A DNA stretch of 52,772 nucleotides, taken from assembly GCA_945862235.1 (NCBI GenBank), contig CAMAYU010000022.1:1-52772 (forward strand). Direction: 5' to 3'. Below the pieces are notes generated by a model. The model was not told where the DNA came from. It did no database searches and was given only the letters and a program-made list of their open reading frames with translations. This DNA is from Schlesneria paludicola DSM 18645. GTDB lineage: Bacteria > Planctomycetota > Planctomycetia > Planctomycetales > Planctomycetaceae. This document shows positions 34,595-43,584 of the stretch, one piece after another. The translations under genes were made by a program, and so were the position numbers. Positions within the stretch are counted from its first letter, which is position 1, and each line of letters begins with the position of its first letter.

Positions 34595-34978
34595 ATGGGC
34601 GACAGCATTCATGACGAGGCGGAGGGATCGGGGTCGTCGTTCAAGATGGGGGCACTCGCCAATCCGAACGTACTCAAGATTTATCAAACGGGTGAGCTCA
34701 CTGTTGTCGGATTTGGGGGGAAGGACGTTCCGGACGAAGTCTGCATCGCCGAGTATCGTCAGCAATTGCTCGATCTGATTGCCGAGCACGGTGTGAAAAC
34801 GATGGCCTTCGATCTGAGTGGCGTGCAGCTCGTTCCCAGTGGGATGCTGGGCGTTCTCTCCACAATCGCCAAGCGGGTTGAGAAGGTCGAGATTTACAAT
34901 CCCTCTGTGGATGTGCGCGAAGTCCTGCGGATGACCAAACTCGAACGACTGTTCGAAATCAAAGAAGTCCAAGTCTGA
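34595..34978 (+). CDS. STAS-domain anti-sigma factor antagonist-like protein
   Basis: A 127-residue protein with a STAS fold of the SpoIIAA type. The segment TMAFDLSGVQLVPSGMLGVL holds the position normally phosphorylated (serine in PSGML) on the conserved loop; the typical family motif is D(L/F)SxxxxxxSSGLG. AAGGAA precedes the ATG by 7 nt. These proteins normally take part in partner switching with anti-sigma kinases, but no such kinase (RsbW/SpoIIAB type) is adjacent. The next gene is a Hanks-type Ser/Thr kinase, which could act on it. Confidence 0.82.
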   Translation: MGDSIHDEAEGSGSSFKMGALANPNVLKIYQTGELTVVGFGGKDVPDEVCIAEYRQQLLDLIAEHGVKTMAFDLSGVQLVPSGMLGVLSTIAKRVEKVEIYNPSVDVREVLRMTKLERLFEIKEVQV

Positions 34979-35076
34979 CGGCTGTTTTAACAAACAATTG
35001 TCTCTGTTCTCTCGTACGCCGGAGTGTTGGTGCTGTAAATTGCGACAGCAGGAGCGTTGGGTGGCGAATTGAGCCA

Positions 35077-35086
35077 CCCCCCCCCC
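35077..35086 (+). other. C-tract upstream of the kinase gene
   Basis: About ten C in a row 40 nt before the kinase start. It may be slippage-prone and the exact length should be treated with care. Confidence 0.55.
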
Positions 35087-35126
35087 ACCTTGGCTTCCCC
35101 CTTGTTGATGAACGAGTCTGACCGCA

Positions 35127-36626
35127 ATGCCGTTTTCCAGCTTGAACAATTTCCAGAGCTTCCTGTTGCGATCCAAGTTGATCGAAGCGGGACAGTTGCA
35201 GGAGTGCGTCTCTCGAATCCAAGCCAATGGCCCCAGCATCGACGCGTTGATTCGCGAGATTGAGCAGCGGCATTACCTCACGCCGTACCAAGTCTCCAAG
35301 CTGAAAAAACGGGAGACGGACGGGTTGCGATTGGGGCCGTACAAGCTGCTCTACCGAAACGCCTCCGGCAGCTTTGCCCGCGTCTTTCGCGGTGTGTCGG
35401 TCGAAGATGGCCAGATGATTGGGATCAAGGTTCTGCGGCAACGTTGGGCCGAAGACCCGCGCACGGTGAATCTGTTCCGTCGCGAAGGGGAACTCGGCAA
35501 GCGACTCAAGCACAAGAACATCGTCCCGATCTACGAAGTCGGCAGCGAAGGGGGCCAACATTACATCTCGATGGAGTTCATCGAAGGGGGCAACTTCCGT
35601 GAGCTGCTGAGAAGCCGCCACAAGTTCTCGGTCGCCGAAGCCTCCAAGTACGCACTCGACATCGCCGAAGGACTCGAATACGCCCTGAAGCTTGGGCTGA
35701 CGCATCGCGATCTCAAGCTGACCAACGTGCTGCTCAGCGCGCAAGGGGTGGCGAAGCTCGTCGATTTCGGGTTGGCTGGTCAGGACGCAGGACTCTCCTC
35801 AATGGAAGAGGAAGTGGATCGCGCGGTCGAGTACGCCACGCTCGAACGCAGCACGAACGCGCCGGACAACGATCCCCGCAGTGATCTCTATTTTCTCGGC
35901 GCGATCTTCTACGAATTGCTGACGGGCGTCGCACCCTACCCGCCATCGAAGAGCCGCGAGGACCGCAAGCAGCCGAGTCGTTATCGCAATATCCGCCCGA
36001 TCCGGCAGGTCGATCCTTCAATCCCTCCCGCCGTCATGGCGATCATCAACCAGTTGCTGCAGATCAATCCCAACGAGCGTTATCAGTCGCCGACTGAGGT
36101 CATTCAAGACTTGCAGACGATCGTCGGGACGCGAACGGAAGAGAATGTCTCGCGTGGTGAATCGGCCCGCGGTGGATCGACGCTTTCCGAACCTCTTGCC
36201 CCCGCTTCGGATGTTGAATTGCCTGCCGCATCGGTGAAGGGGGTTCAACCGACCGTGCTCTGCGTCGAGAACCGCACGCAACAACAGGACTCATTGCGAG
36301 AATACTTCACTAAGCACGGCTATCGCGTGTTGCTCCTGCGCGATGTGCAGCGGGCCATGACGCGCATCACTTCCGATCCACCCCAGGGCCTCATCCTGAT
36401 GGCCGAGGCTCTGGGCGACGGTGATGAAGCCTCGTTCGCCTACGAGAAGATCGCCGCCGCTTGTCGCAAGTCGGGCACCCCGATCGTCATGGTTCTGTCG
36501 AAGAAGCATCGGGACTTTAAGGACCGCTTCGCCGACACTTCATTGTCGCGCGTGCTGACCGACAAACACGTCACGCTGCGCTCGATTCGCCAAGCCCTCG
36601 AAGCGCTCCGATCAGGCGGCAAGTAA
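35127..36626 (+). CDS. Hanks-type Ser/Thr kinase with pseudo-receiver domain
   Basis: A 499-residue cytoplasmic protein. An N-terminal segment of about 65 residues typical of planctomycete kinases (LTPYQVSKLKK) is followed by the kinase domain: the glycine loop NASGSFARVFRG, Lys101 in GIKVL, catalytic HRDLKLTN (residues 193-200), DFG at 213-215 and DPRSDLYFLG. The APE motif is replaced by ATLERS. After a linker (about 330-370) a CheY-like domain (VLCVENRTQQQDSLREYFTK ... IVMVLSKKH) lacks the acidic pair and the phospho-acceptor Asp (ILMAEALGDGD), retaining the Lys. No TM segment. The gene lies downstream of the STAS gene and 11 bp before nnrE. Confidence 0.88.
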   Translation: MPFSSLNNFQSFLLRSKLIEAGQLQECVSRIQANGPSIDALIREIEQRHYLTPYQVSKLKKRETDGLRLGPYKLLYRNASGSFARVFRGVSVEDGQMIGIKVLRQRWAEDPRTVNLFRREGELGKRLKHKNIVPIYEVGSEGGQHYISMEFIEGGNFRELLRSRHKFSVAEASKYALDIAEGLEYALKLGLTHRDLKLTNVLLSAQGVAKLVDFGLAGQDAGLSSMEEEVDRAVEYATLERSTNAPDNDPRSDLYFLGAIFYELLTGVAPYPPSKSREDRKQPSRYRNIRPIRQVDPSIPPAVMAIINQLLQINPNERYQSPTEVIQDLQTIVGTRTEENVSRGESARGGSTLSEPLAPASDVELPAASVKGVQPTVLCVENRTQQQDSLREYFTKHGYRVLLLRDVQRAMTRITSDPPQGLILMAEALGDGDEASFAYEKIAAACRKSGTPIVMVLSKKHRDFKDRFADTSLSRVLTDKHVTLRSIRQALEALRSGGK

Positions 36627-36637
36627 GGCGAACGCAC

Positions 36638-37360
36638 ATGAATCGTCAGTGCGGCGAGCGGGTCGGTGTCATGACGCGCGACGAACTGCGCGAGGTTGAC
36701 CGTCGAGCCATCGAAGAGTTCGGCATTCCCGGACTGGTCCTCATGGAGAATGCCGGTCGCAATGCCGCTGCTTTGTTGAAGAGTCTCGGCATCCGTGGTC
36801 TGGTCGCCATCTGCTGCGGCAAGGGAAACAACGCAGGCGATGGGTTTGTTGTCGCACGGCATCTCGAAAATGCCGGTGTCGATGTGCGCGTGTTGCTCGC
36901 TGTGCCTGCAACTGCAATTCGCGGAGACGCGTCAGTGGAGTTCAACGTGCTGCGGCGAGCGGGGACTCCCGTCTTGGACGCTCCGCCCGAGATCGCGACC
37001 GCGTGGCCCGACGAACTGGCGCGAGCCGACTGGATTATCGACGCTCTGCTCGGCACCGGATTTCAAGGAACCGTGCGCGAGCCGTTCCTCAGTGCGATCG
37101 CCACAATCAATGCCGCGCACCGGAAGGTGCTCGCAATCGACCTCCCTTCAGGGCTGGACTGCGACACGGGCGCGGGCCTTCGCGACTGCATCCGTGCCAC
37201 GCACACCGCGACGTTCGTCGCAAGAAAGCCGTGCTTCGATGTGCGCGGTGCCTCTGACATCACCGGCCCGGTGCATGTCCTCGACATCGGTGTCCCGCGA
37301 GCGCTGCTGCTCGAACTCACGACGCCTGTCGCATCCGCAGCGTCGGCTTCTCCAGCGTGA
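36638..37360 (+). CDS. nnrE: NAD(P)H-hydrate epimerase
   Basis: A 240-residue YjeF_N-type epimerase that interconverts R and S forms of hydrated NAD(P)H (NAD(P)HX), allowing their repair. The motifs [10 protein letters not shown], the phosphate-binding [36 protein letters not shown] and [14 protein letters not shown] are intact. The dehydratase domain NnrD that is often fused at the C-terminus is absent, so the partner must be elsewhere. ATG at 36638 is 11 bp after the kinase stop, so cotranscription is likely. Its last 44 bases overlap the 3' end of the convergent cysE. Confidence 0.93.
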   Translation: MNRQCGERVGVMTRDELREVDRRAIEEFGIPGLVLMENAGRNAAALLKSLGIRGLVAICCGKGNNAGDGFVVARHLENAGVDVRVLLAVPATAIRGDASVEFNVLRRAGTPVLDAPPEIATAWPDELARADWIIDALLGTGFQGTVREPFLSAIATINAAHRKVLAIDLPSGLDCDTGAGLRDCIRATHTATFVARKPCFDVRGASDITGPVHVLDIGVPRALLLELTTPVASAASASPA

Positions 37361-38249
37361 CGACGGTGTTGGCGGGGATGCTTTCGTAGACCGAGGCACC
37401 GGCTCCAATGACCGCGTTCTTGCCGATGGTCGTGGTGCCGCCGAGGACCGTCGCATTGGCGTAGATCACGACGTTCTCTTCGATCGTCGGGTGACGTTTC
37501 GAGTTGCGGACCAGATTGCCCTGCTCATCCTTGGCGAAGCTGAGTGCGCCGAGTGTCACGCCCTGATAGAGCTTCACGCCGCTGGCGATCTCGCACGTCG
37601 CACCGATCACGACGCCGGTGCCGTGGTCGATGAAGAACGAGGGGCCGATGGTCGCTCCCGGATGGATGTCGATCCCCGTCCGACCGTGCGCCCATTCCGA
37701 GAGCATGCGAGGAATGAGTGGCACTTGCAGACGATGCAGCTCGTGGGCGAGCCGATACACGGTGATCGCCTCCAAGCCCGGATAGCAGAAGATGATCTCA
37801 TCGAGATTCCCGGCGGCGGGATCGCCATCGAACGCGGCCTGCACGTCGGTCGCCAGCGTCTTGCGGAGGCCGGGGATCGTTTGCAGGAATTCGATCGCCT
37901 TCTCTTGGCCGACCGCTTCGAAGTCGGGCTGGATCTCGCCGCACAGCAATTGGTTCTTGCGACGGAAGTCGTGACGAAGAGCACGCGCGATCTGTTGTGT
38001 GAGTCGATCGTGCAGGCCATCGATCAAATCGCCGACGTGATACGTGACGTTGCCGAAGTGCAGATTCTGCCGCTTGCGATAGCCGGGATAGAGAATCTCT
38101 TGCAGGTCATTGGCGATCTCGACGATCGCCTCGACGCTCGGCAGCGGGCAGTGTCCCAGATGATTGGTCGTTTCGATTTCCTGATACGTATCGACGATGC
38201 GATCCGTCAGTTCGGGAAGTCGATCCTTGAGTCGAATGTCTGTCGCCAT
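37317..38249 (-). CDS. Serine O-acetyltransferase, EpsC type
   Basis: A 310-residue enzyme that transfers acetyl from acetyl-CoA to L-serine, the first step of cysteine synthesis. The N-terminal helical domain ([20 protein letters not shown]) is followed by the left-handed beta-helix of hexapeptide repeats: [20 protein letters not shown] with the catalytic-type His/Asp, [20 protein letters not shown] and [20 protein letters not shown]. The longer N-terminal domain (about 180 residues) fits the EpsC-like serine acetyltransferases rather than the shorter CysE. AGAAGG precedes the ATG. It is convergent with nnrE. Confidence 0.9.
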   Translation of the reverse strand: MATDIRLKDRLPELTDRIVDTYQEIETTNHLGHCPLPSVEAIVEIANDLQEILYPGYRKRQNLHFGNVTYHVGDLIDGLHDRLTQQIARALRHDFRRKNQLLCGEIQPDFEAVGQEKAIEFLQTIPGLRKTLATDVQAAFDGDPAAGNLDEIIFCYPGLEAITVYRLAHELHRLQVPLIPRMLSEWAHGRTGIDIHPGATIGPSFFIDHGTGVVIGATCEIASGVKLYQGVTLGALSFAKDEQGNLVRNSKRHPTIEENVVIYANATVLGGTTTIGKNAVIGAGASVYESIPANTVVTLEKPTLRMRQAS

Positions 38250-38292
38250 CGAACACGCCTTCTAGAGAGACCACCGATGCGCCGACCCCAGC

Positions 38293-38384
38293 CACACCAA
38301 CCCGCCGCGTGAGCGAGGGACGTGTTTGCGGGCGTCCTCGCAGTTGTGCGGCGGCCCTCCTCGCTCACGCTGCGGGTTGGTGTG
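38293..38384. repeat. Palindromic element family C, well preserved copy
   Basis: Arms 38293-38318 and 38359-38384 are 26-nt inverted repeats with a single mismatch around GCGTGAGCGAGG. The left side is preceded by GACCCCAGCCACACCA, the same words found in the inner palindrome at 10049-10146. Confidence 0.88.
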
Positions 38385-38524
38385 ACATCCCGCCGTTCCG
38401 TCACCGAACTTTCACTCGTTGGGATCGGCGTCACATTCGGTGCGACTGTATCCAAAGTGAGGCTCCGCACCCCGAGATGGTTCGGTAAGGCTGTCACATC
38501 TTTCGCAACCGACAAGGTTTGACA

Positions 38525-38596
38525 GCCCGTAGCTCAGGCGGCGCGCCAGAGACGCTTCGCTCGACACACACAGCCAATGCAGGCGAGCCGCCTACG
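38525..38596. repeat. Palindromic element family D, copy 2 (inverted)
   Basis: CCCGTAGCTCAGGCGGC opposes GGCGAGCCGCCTACG. The stretch aligns with the reverse complement of 12589-12664 over about 70 nt. It lies with the family C copy in the 38250-38727 spacer. Confidence 0.78.
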
Positions 38597-38727
38597 CGAC
38601 GAAACGGCTCGCGTGCTGGGCGAGTTTGCCGCCGGTGCGAACGAACTTGAATGGGGACTTCATTCTCGGTCGATGACCTGCCGAGCCACAGCGCACTTCC
38701 GCGCGGTGCTTCTCGGATGTGTTGGCC

Positions 38728-39564
38728 ATGACGTTTCGCAACCTGTTCGTCGATGCCTTCGTCCCACCGGTCACAGGTCACACTGAGTACTGGTTCGAGA
38801 CGCGGCGGCCGTTTTGCAATCTCGTGTTCTTGCTCCCGCTGCTGCTCGCCTATGAGTTGGGCGTGTGGTTGATCGGCGGTGCCGATGGCAATTCCGTTCG
38901 CAACGGAGCCGATGCGTGGATGAGGCTCGGTCTGCAACGGATCGGCGTCGATCTGTTGTGGCTGCTGCCCGCGGTATTGGTCGGAGCATTGCTGACGTGG
39001 CAGTGGCTCAGTCGCCAACCGTGGCGGATGTCGTGGGATACACTTGGCGGAATGCTTGCGGAGAGTCTGTTGTTCGCCTTCGTGCTGATCCTGCTGGGTC
39101 AGTTGACGGACTACTGCTTTCGACAAGCGGGCGCGATGACGCTGCAAGTCGAGGAGAGCCGTTGGCATTCGGGGTTCCTCGTGAAGTTGATCGCGTTCAT
39201 GGGAGCGGGCATCTACGAAGAGTTCCTGTTTCGCCTCTGTCTGATCCCCGTGACTTACGCCGCGATGCGAGCGTTGCTTGTGCCGCATCGCTGGTCAGTC
39301 GGTGGCACGATCGTGTTGACGAGCCTCGTCTTCTCGCTCGCTCACTATCTCGGCCCGGCCGCTGACGGACAGTCGCTCTCCCTGCTGACGGAAGCGGTCG
39401 CCCGCGTGCAATCGAGCCGCTCGTTGTGGTTCAGCTTCGTGTTTCGGACGCTGGCAGGAATGTTCTTCGCCGCCCTCTTCTTCCTGCGCGGCTTCGGCAT
39501 CACGGTCGGAACCCATGCCGTCTACGACGTGTTCGTCGGGATCGTGCTGATCTCGGAAGTGTGA
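38728..39564 (+). CDS. CPBP-family intramembrane glutamic endopeptidase
   Basis: A 278-residue membrane protein with about 7-8 hydrophobic segments. The three family motifs are intact: GAGIYEEFLFRLCL (EExxxR), LVFSLAHYLG (FxxxH) and GTHAVYDVFVG (HxxxD-like). CPBP/Rce1-type proteases cleave within membranes or process prenylated or other precursors; the substrate here is unknown. ATG at 38728 is favoured over the GTG at 38719. It is monocistronic. Confidence 0.9.
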   Translation: MTFRNLFVDAFVPPVTGHTEYWFETRRPFCNLVFLLPLLLAYELGVWLIGGADGNSVRNGADAWMRLGLQRIGVDLLWLLPAVLVGALLTWQWLSRQPWRMSWDTLGGMLAESLLFAFVLILLGQLTDYCFRQAGAMTLQVEESRWHSGFLVKLIAFMGAGIYEEFLFRLCLIPVTYAAMRALLVPHRWSVGGTIVLTSLVFSLAHYLGPAADGQSLSLLTEAVARVQSSRSLWFSFVFRTLAGMFFAALFFLRGFGITVGTHAVYDVFVGIVLISEV

Positions 39565-39575
39565 TGCTTTGAATT

Positions 39576-39615
39576 CACACCCACTCGAAGCGTGAGCGAG
39601 AACGTGTGCGCCGGG
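39576..39615 (+). repeat. Family C single arm
   Basis: CACACCCACTCGAAGCGTGA followed by GCGAG is a single arm of the family C palindrome without a partner. Confidence 0.55.
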
Positions 39616-39670
39616 ACATCCCGTCCAGCAGCAGCTAGAATCCCTCCGCGCTTTCGCCTTCAGCGTCTGC

Positions 39671-39786
39671 CTCGTTTCACAGCCTGTCGAAAAACGAGGG
39701 GCACGTTTCCAAAGTGCTCGATTTCTTCGAGGACGGAGCACGATGAAATCGTGCTCGACGACTTTTTCAACAGGCGGTGAAACGAG
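39671..39786. repeat. Nested palindrome before the HEAT-like gene
   Basis: CTCGTTTCAC (39671-39680) opposes GTGAAACGAG (39777-39786), GCCTGTCGAAAAACG opposes CGACTTTTTCAACAGGC, and inside lies the hairpin GAGCACGAT/ATCGTGCTC (39736-39756). Confidence 0.8.
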
Positions 39787-39858
39787 CGAACACCGAACGT
39801 TGAAATCACGTTCACCCGCTCTCGTACCACAGCCGTACAGAACTTTGGGAATCTCGAC

Positions 39859-41277
39859 TTGATCAACGACACACATGCTTTTCATGACGCCCTGAAACGC
39901 GGAGTCGCACCCGGCGGCAATTTGCGCGAAGAAATGCGGGTGCTCGGCGAGTACTTGCTCACGACGTACTTCGATGCGGGCGTGCTCATTGATGTCATGC
40001 GCGACTTCGTCGAGAAGCCCGTTCTCGGTGGCGATGCTGATCCCGACTTTCGCGAACTGGTCGGTCTCTATCAGTCGGTGCTGGAGACCGATGCCTTTCA
40101 TCAGTTGACGCGGCGCGGCATCCCGTTGCTCGTCGAAGCGTACGATGCGCGACTCCCCACCGCAGATGAGCGTGAAGGGGACCTGCTCACCACGCTGCGA
40201 ATCTTCGCGCGGTACGGAGACGAAGACGGACTGGATCGCATCGCTGCGGCCATCACCAATCCGGCATTGTGCGATGGCTACCTGTGGCCCGCCGTGTTTG
40301 ACGAGCTAAAGGAGGCAGACCCGATCCTGCCACACTTCATTCGTCGCTTGAGCAAGCCGCTGCCCGATGGTTTCGCGCGCGTCGCCTATCTCGACTGGAC
40401 CAACCGACTGACGCGCAAAGCGGCCCTCACCAAGCATCCGTTCAACAATCCCGAAGGGATCGAGATTCTGCGTGCATGGTTGACGAGCCGCGATGACGAT
40501 GACTTCAGCTTCGCTCACAGCGCAACCGCCGCGATCCCGTTCATTGCCGAACCGGCTCGTGCTGAACTGCTCGCGCTGGCTCAGGTCCATCCAGACATCG
40601 AGGTCCGCATGGAGGCCGCGTGGGCGGCCGCGCGCCGGGGAGACAGATCCGGACGCGAGTTGCTCCGCAAGCAGTGCCTCGAGTTCAAGACCTCGATGGC
40701 CGCTCGCAACTTTCTCATTGAGTTGGGTGCCGAGCAGGACATCCCTCCGGAAGCCAACGAACCGCGATTCTTCGCGTTCTCCAAGATGTGCGAATGGCTC
40801 GGCAGTCCGCACGGATATGGTCGCCAGCCCGACGACATTCAGTTGCTCGACACGCGCGATTTGAACTGGCCTCCCGCGCGAGAAGGACGCACCGTGTGGC
40901 TGTTCGAGTACCGCTATCTCCCGGAAGACTCGGACGATCAAGCGGGCGACGAAGACGAAGACGATGACGAGGGTGAAGTCGGTGTCGGCATGGTCGGCGG
41001 CATCACGCACTCACTCCTCGACGAGACCTCGCCCGAAATGCCGGTCGAAGACATCTATGCACTCCACTGCTGCTGGGAGTTGGCGTTCAGACTCGACCCG
41101 CGTGCCCCCGAAGAACGGACTGTCGAAGCGGGGCGAGTCTTGCTGGCCGCCGCCGCACAGGTCGTTGTCGATCCCTTGGAAGACTTCCCGTTCGATAACC
41201 CGGTGTGGGGCGAGTCCCCGCCGGTCGATGGTCCCAACGTCGATGCGCTCGACGAAATCCTTCCCGATAACCACTAA
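39859..41277 (+). CDS. Hypothetical protein with HEAT-like helical repeats
   Basis: A 472-residue cytoplasmic protein of unknown function starting at TTG (39859). No in-frame ATG occurs near the start of the conserved-looking region, so TTG is the best choice. Helical segments resembling HEAT repeats are visible between about residues 100 and 310 (GRELLRKQCLEFKTSMAARN, AEPARAELLALAQVHPDIEV). A strongly acidic patch (QAGDEDEDDDEGEVGVG) separates this from a C-terminal region of about 110 residues with VEDIYALHCCWELAFRLD. I recognise no catalytic motif. Transcribed alone ahead of maf. Confidence 0.7.
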   Translation: MINDTHAFHDALKRGVAPGGNLREEMRVLGEYLLTTYFDAGVLIDVMRDFVEKPVLGGDADPDFRELVGLYQSVLETDAFHQLTRRGIPLLVEAYDARLPTADEREGDLLTTLRIFARYGDEDGLDRIAAAITNPALCDGYLWPAVFDELKEADPILPHFIRRLSKPLPDGFARVAYLDWTNRLTRKAALTKHPFNNPEGIEILRAWLTSRDDDDFSFAHSATAAIPFIAEPARAELLALAQVHPDIEVRMEAAWAAARRGDRSGRELLRKQCLEFKTSMAARNFLIELGAEQDIPPEANEPRFFAFSKMCEWLGSPHGYGRQPDDIQLLDTRDLNWPPAREGRTVWLFEYRYLPEDSDDQAGDEDEDDDEGEVGVGMVGGITHSLLDETSPEMPVEDIYALHCCWELAFRLDPRAPEERTVEAGRVLLAAAAQVVVDPLEDFPFDNPVWGESPPVDGPNVDALDEILPDNH

Positions 41278-41307
41278 CGGCGACCGGCAACAAATCTCTG
41301 ACCCAAA

Positions 41308-41362
41308 GTAGACGAGCCACTCAGTGACTCGAAGATTCCGGTCACGGAGTGACCGGTCTACT
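41308..41362. repeat. Imperfect palindrome between HEAT-like gene and maf
   Basis: AGTAGACGAGCCACTCAGTG aligns with the complement of the right arm ending CCGGTCTACT (25-nt arms with several mismatches). Confidence 0.7.
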
Positions 41363-41435
41363 CTCTTTTGCAGCCCGCCCAACGGCAAAGTGCTCGGCCT
41401 TACTCGTTGAGTCACCACAACTTGGAATACCTACC

Positions 41436-42089
41436 GTGTCCTTCCGCCGCTACATCCTCGCTTCCCGTTCGCCGCGCCGGTTGGAGCTGCTGCGACAGAT
41501 CGTGCATCCCGAACTGATCGCAGTTCAGCCCCCCTTGTCGTCCGACGAGCAGGGCTTCGAGGATTGTCACGATCTCGCCGCGATCCGACTGCGTCTCCAA
41601 GAGATCGCCCGTCACAAGGCCGAGCAGGTGCGCGAGTCGCTCAATGCGGAAGAGGCCGATCTCTACGAACGGCCGCGCACACTCATCATCGCTGCCGACA
41701 CGACAGTCATCGCCAACGAGGCCGATGGTTCGCCGGTCGTCCTTGGCCAGCCGCCCGATCACGAAGACTGGCGCGAAGTGGTGAGCGATTGGTTCCGCCG
41801 CTACTACGCCGGTCGAACTCACATCGCCGCAACGGCCGTCCACGTCGTGACTCCAGACGGTCGCCGCGCGGAACGGCTGATCGAAACTCACGTCCGCTTC
41901 CGCACCGATGTCGATCGCTGGCTCAACTGGTATCTGCTGACAGGCGAACCGCGCGGCAAGGCGGGCGGCTACGCATTGCAAGGAGCAGGTAGCGTCTTCA
42001 TCGACCAAGTCGAAGGGAGCCTGACCAACGTCGTGGGCCTCCCGCTCGAAACGCTGCTCGAACTCTTCGCCGAAGTCGATCTCAGATGA
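41436..42089 (+). CDS. Maf-family nucleotide pyrophosphatase
   Basis: A 217-residue Maf/HAM1-like pyrophosphatase that probably hydrolyses non-canonical or canonical nucleoside triphosphates (dTTP/UTP/CTP classes) to the monophosphate. The motifs LASRSPRRLELL, IIAADTTVIA, RGKAGGYALQGAGS and GSLTNVVGLPLETL are intact. It starts at GTG (41436), aligning with the usual family N-terminus; upstream in-frame codons cross the palindrome and are rejected. An insertion of about 25 residues after the AADT motif makes it slightly longer than E. coli YhdE. It overlaps the convergent HAD gene by 8 bases. Confidence 0.9.
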   Translation: MSFRRYILASRSPRRLELLRQIVHPELIAVQPPLSSDEQGFEDCHDLAAIRLRLQEIARHKAEQVRESLNAEEADLYERPRTLIIAADTTVIANEADGSPVVLGQPPDHEDWREVVSDWFRRYYAGRTHIAATAVHVVTPDGRRAERLIETHVRFRTDVDRWLNWYLLTGEPRGKAGGYALQGAGSVFIDQVEGSLTNVVGLPLETLLELFAEVDLR

Positions 42090-42687
42090 CGATCCCGCGA
42101 TTTTCGAGTTGGCGAATCAACGCCGGTGTGTCAGTGAAGACCTCGGCGTCAAGACCGTACTTTCGAGCGGCGGCGATGTAGTCCGGGATGTCGTCCGTAT
42201 AGAAGCAGTCGGCCGGATCGCAGTGGATCACACGCAAAGCCGCCTCGTAAATCGGGGCGTCCGGTTTCATCGCCCCGGCGTGACAGGAAAGCACGAAGTC
42301 ATCGAACGGCTTCAAAACATCGAACCGGTCTCGCACGAACTCGAAGTGCCAGATCGTCGTGTTCGACAGCAGCACCAAGCGATGCCCACGCGACTTCAGT
42401 TCCGCCAGCACTGGTTGCAGTGACACGTTCGGCGTGAAGATGTCCGCCGACGCGCGAGCCAGTTCCCGCTGATCGACCTTCGTCGCCACGGCCTCTTCAA
42501 ACCGGTGATGGAACTCGTCGGGAGTGACTTGCCCCCGCTCGAACTCCCACTGCAAACCGGTGTCGATCAGCCGCTGCCTCACCTCGGGACCGGTCAGTCC
42601 ACACAGCGTGCCCATCTGCCGACACATCCGGTCATGACAGAACGATACGAGAACATTGCCCATGTCGAAGAGAAAGGTCTGAATCAA
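42082..42687 (-). CDS. HAD-superfamily hydrolase, YihX-like
   Basis: A 201-residue phosphatase of the HAD-IA subfamily. Motif I is FLFDMGNVLVSF (first Asp present; the second Asp is Gly, as in the YihX group), motif II is LVLLSNTTIWHFE, motif III is AGAMKPDAPIY (Lys) and motif IV is FYTDDIPDYIAAARKYG. YihX acts on alpha-D-glucose-1-phosphate, so a sugar phosphate is a plausible substrate. The start is TTG (42685-42687); there is no closer in-frame ATG before motif I. It is convergent with maf. Confidence 0.88.
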   Translation of the reverse strand: MIQTFLFDMGNVLVSFCHDRMCRQMGTLCGLTGPEVRQRLIDTGLQWEFERGQVTPDEFHHRFEEAVATKVDQRELARASADIFTPNVSLQPVLAELKSRGHRLVLLSNTTIWHFEFVRDRFDVLKPFDDFVLSCHAGAMKPDAPIYEAALRVIHCDPADCFYTDDIPDYIAAARKYGLDAEVFTDTPALIRQLENRGIVI

Positions 42688-42841
42688 GGGAGGCTCTCGC
42701 TTCAGGGGACATCAGACGGACGCCAATTGACCGGTTTTGCAGCTTGGCCTAAAGTGCTAACACAATTGTCGGACACGAGGTAGACCGAGTCGCCTCGCTC
42801 CACGAAGAGCCTGCGGTGGGACGGAGGAGGTACGAGAATTC

Positions 42842-43348
42842 ATGTCGAGCAGCTTCAGTGACAGCGACTACACCGAGACCGAAACGATGGACGGCCAAGG
42901 CTGGCCGTGCCTGCGTCAGTTTTGCGTTTTCCTCGAAAACCGCGTCGGCAAACTGAGCGATCTCATGCGGCAGGTCGAGTCGCTCGACACGCGCGTCCTG
43001 GCAATGAGCATCGTCGATTCCGTGGACTTCGCGATGGTCCGGCTGATGTTCAACAACTCCGACCGCGCCCGCGAGAAGCTCGAACTCTCTGGCTTCCTTT
43101 ACAGCGAAAGCGATGTCGTCGGCGTCGAGCTTCCCGATGGCGACAAGCCCTTCCACGAAGTCTGCAAAACGCTGGTGAACGCCGAGATCAACATCCACCA
43201 CGCCTACCCTCTGCTCTACCGCCGTCGCGGCCACGGCGCGGTGGCGCTATTCGTCGATAACGTCGATGGTGCTCTGGGAGTCCTCAACAACGCCGGCCAC
43301 CGCGTCATCACCGAAAGCGACTTGCTGGATGACGACGAGTACCTGTGA
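42842..43348 (+). CDS. Tandem ACT-domain protein
   Basis: A 168-residue protein with two ACT-like domains: residues about 20-90 (LRQFCVFLENRVGKLSDLMR ... SIVDSVDFAMVRLMFN) and 95-168 (VGVELPDGDKPFHEVCKTLV ... GHGAVALFVDNVDGALGVLN). The pattern FCVFLENRVGKLSDL is that of amino-acid-binding ACT domains. Such stand-alone proteins are often called acetolactate-synthase-like regulators in planctomycetes. It has a good Shine-Dalgarno (GGAGGAGG). No biosynthetic gene is adjacent, so its target is unknown. Confidence 0.85.
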   Translation: MSSSFSDSDYTETETMDGQGWPCLRQFCVFLENRVGKLSDLMRQVESLDTRVLAMSIVDSVDFAMVRLMFNNSDRAREKLELSGFLYSESDVVGVELPDGDKPFHEVCKTLVNAEINIHHAYPLLYRRRGHGAVALFVDNVDGALGVLNNAGHRVITESDLLDDDEYL

Positions 43349-43584
43349 TCGCGGAATGCCGGACTCGCTGAGTTGACGCCCGAACCGAACTTTTCCCACG
43401 CGACATTGAACAAATGTCATGTCCCTGCCGCGTCAGGTCCATTCGTTGACAGCCCAACCGATGGGCGACCATGATTGGCCGCGCCAATACCTAGTACGAC
43501 TCATCCTCAAGCGTGCTTGGTGAGAGCAACGTCCACTCGGACGGTGATGAGGTACAGAATCCCACTCAGTTCAGGAAGCCCGTC

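Noticed and set aside
36795..38312. Long plus-strand open frame (505 codons) across nnrE and cysE
   Set aside because: It overlaps nnrE on the same strand in another frame and cysE on the opposite strand, both with clear family motifs. Arg/Ser-rich nonsense composition typical of GC-rich shadow frames.
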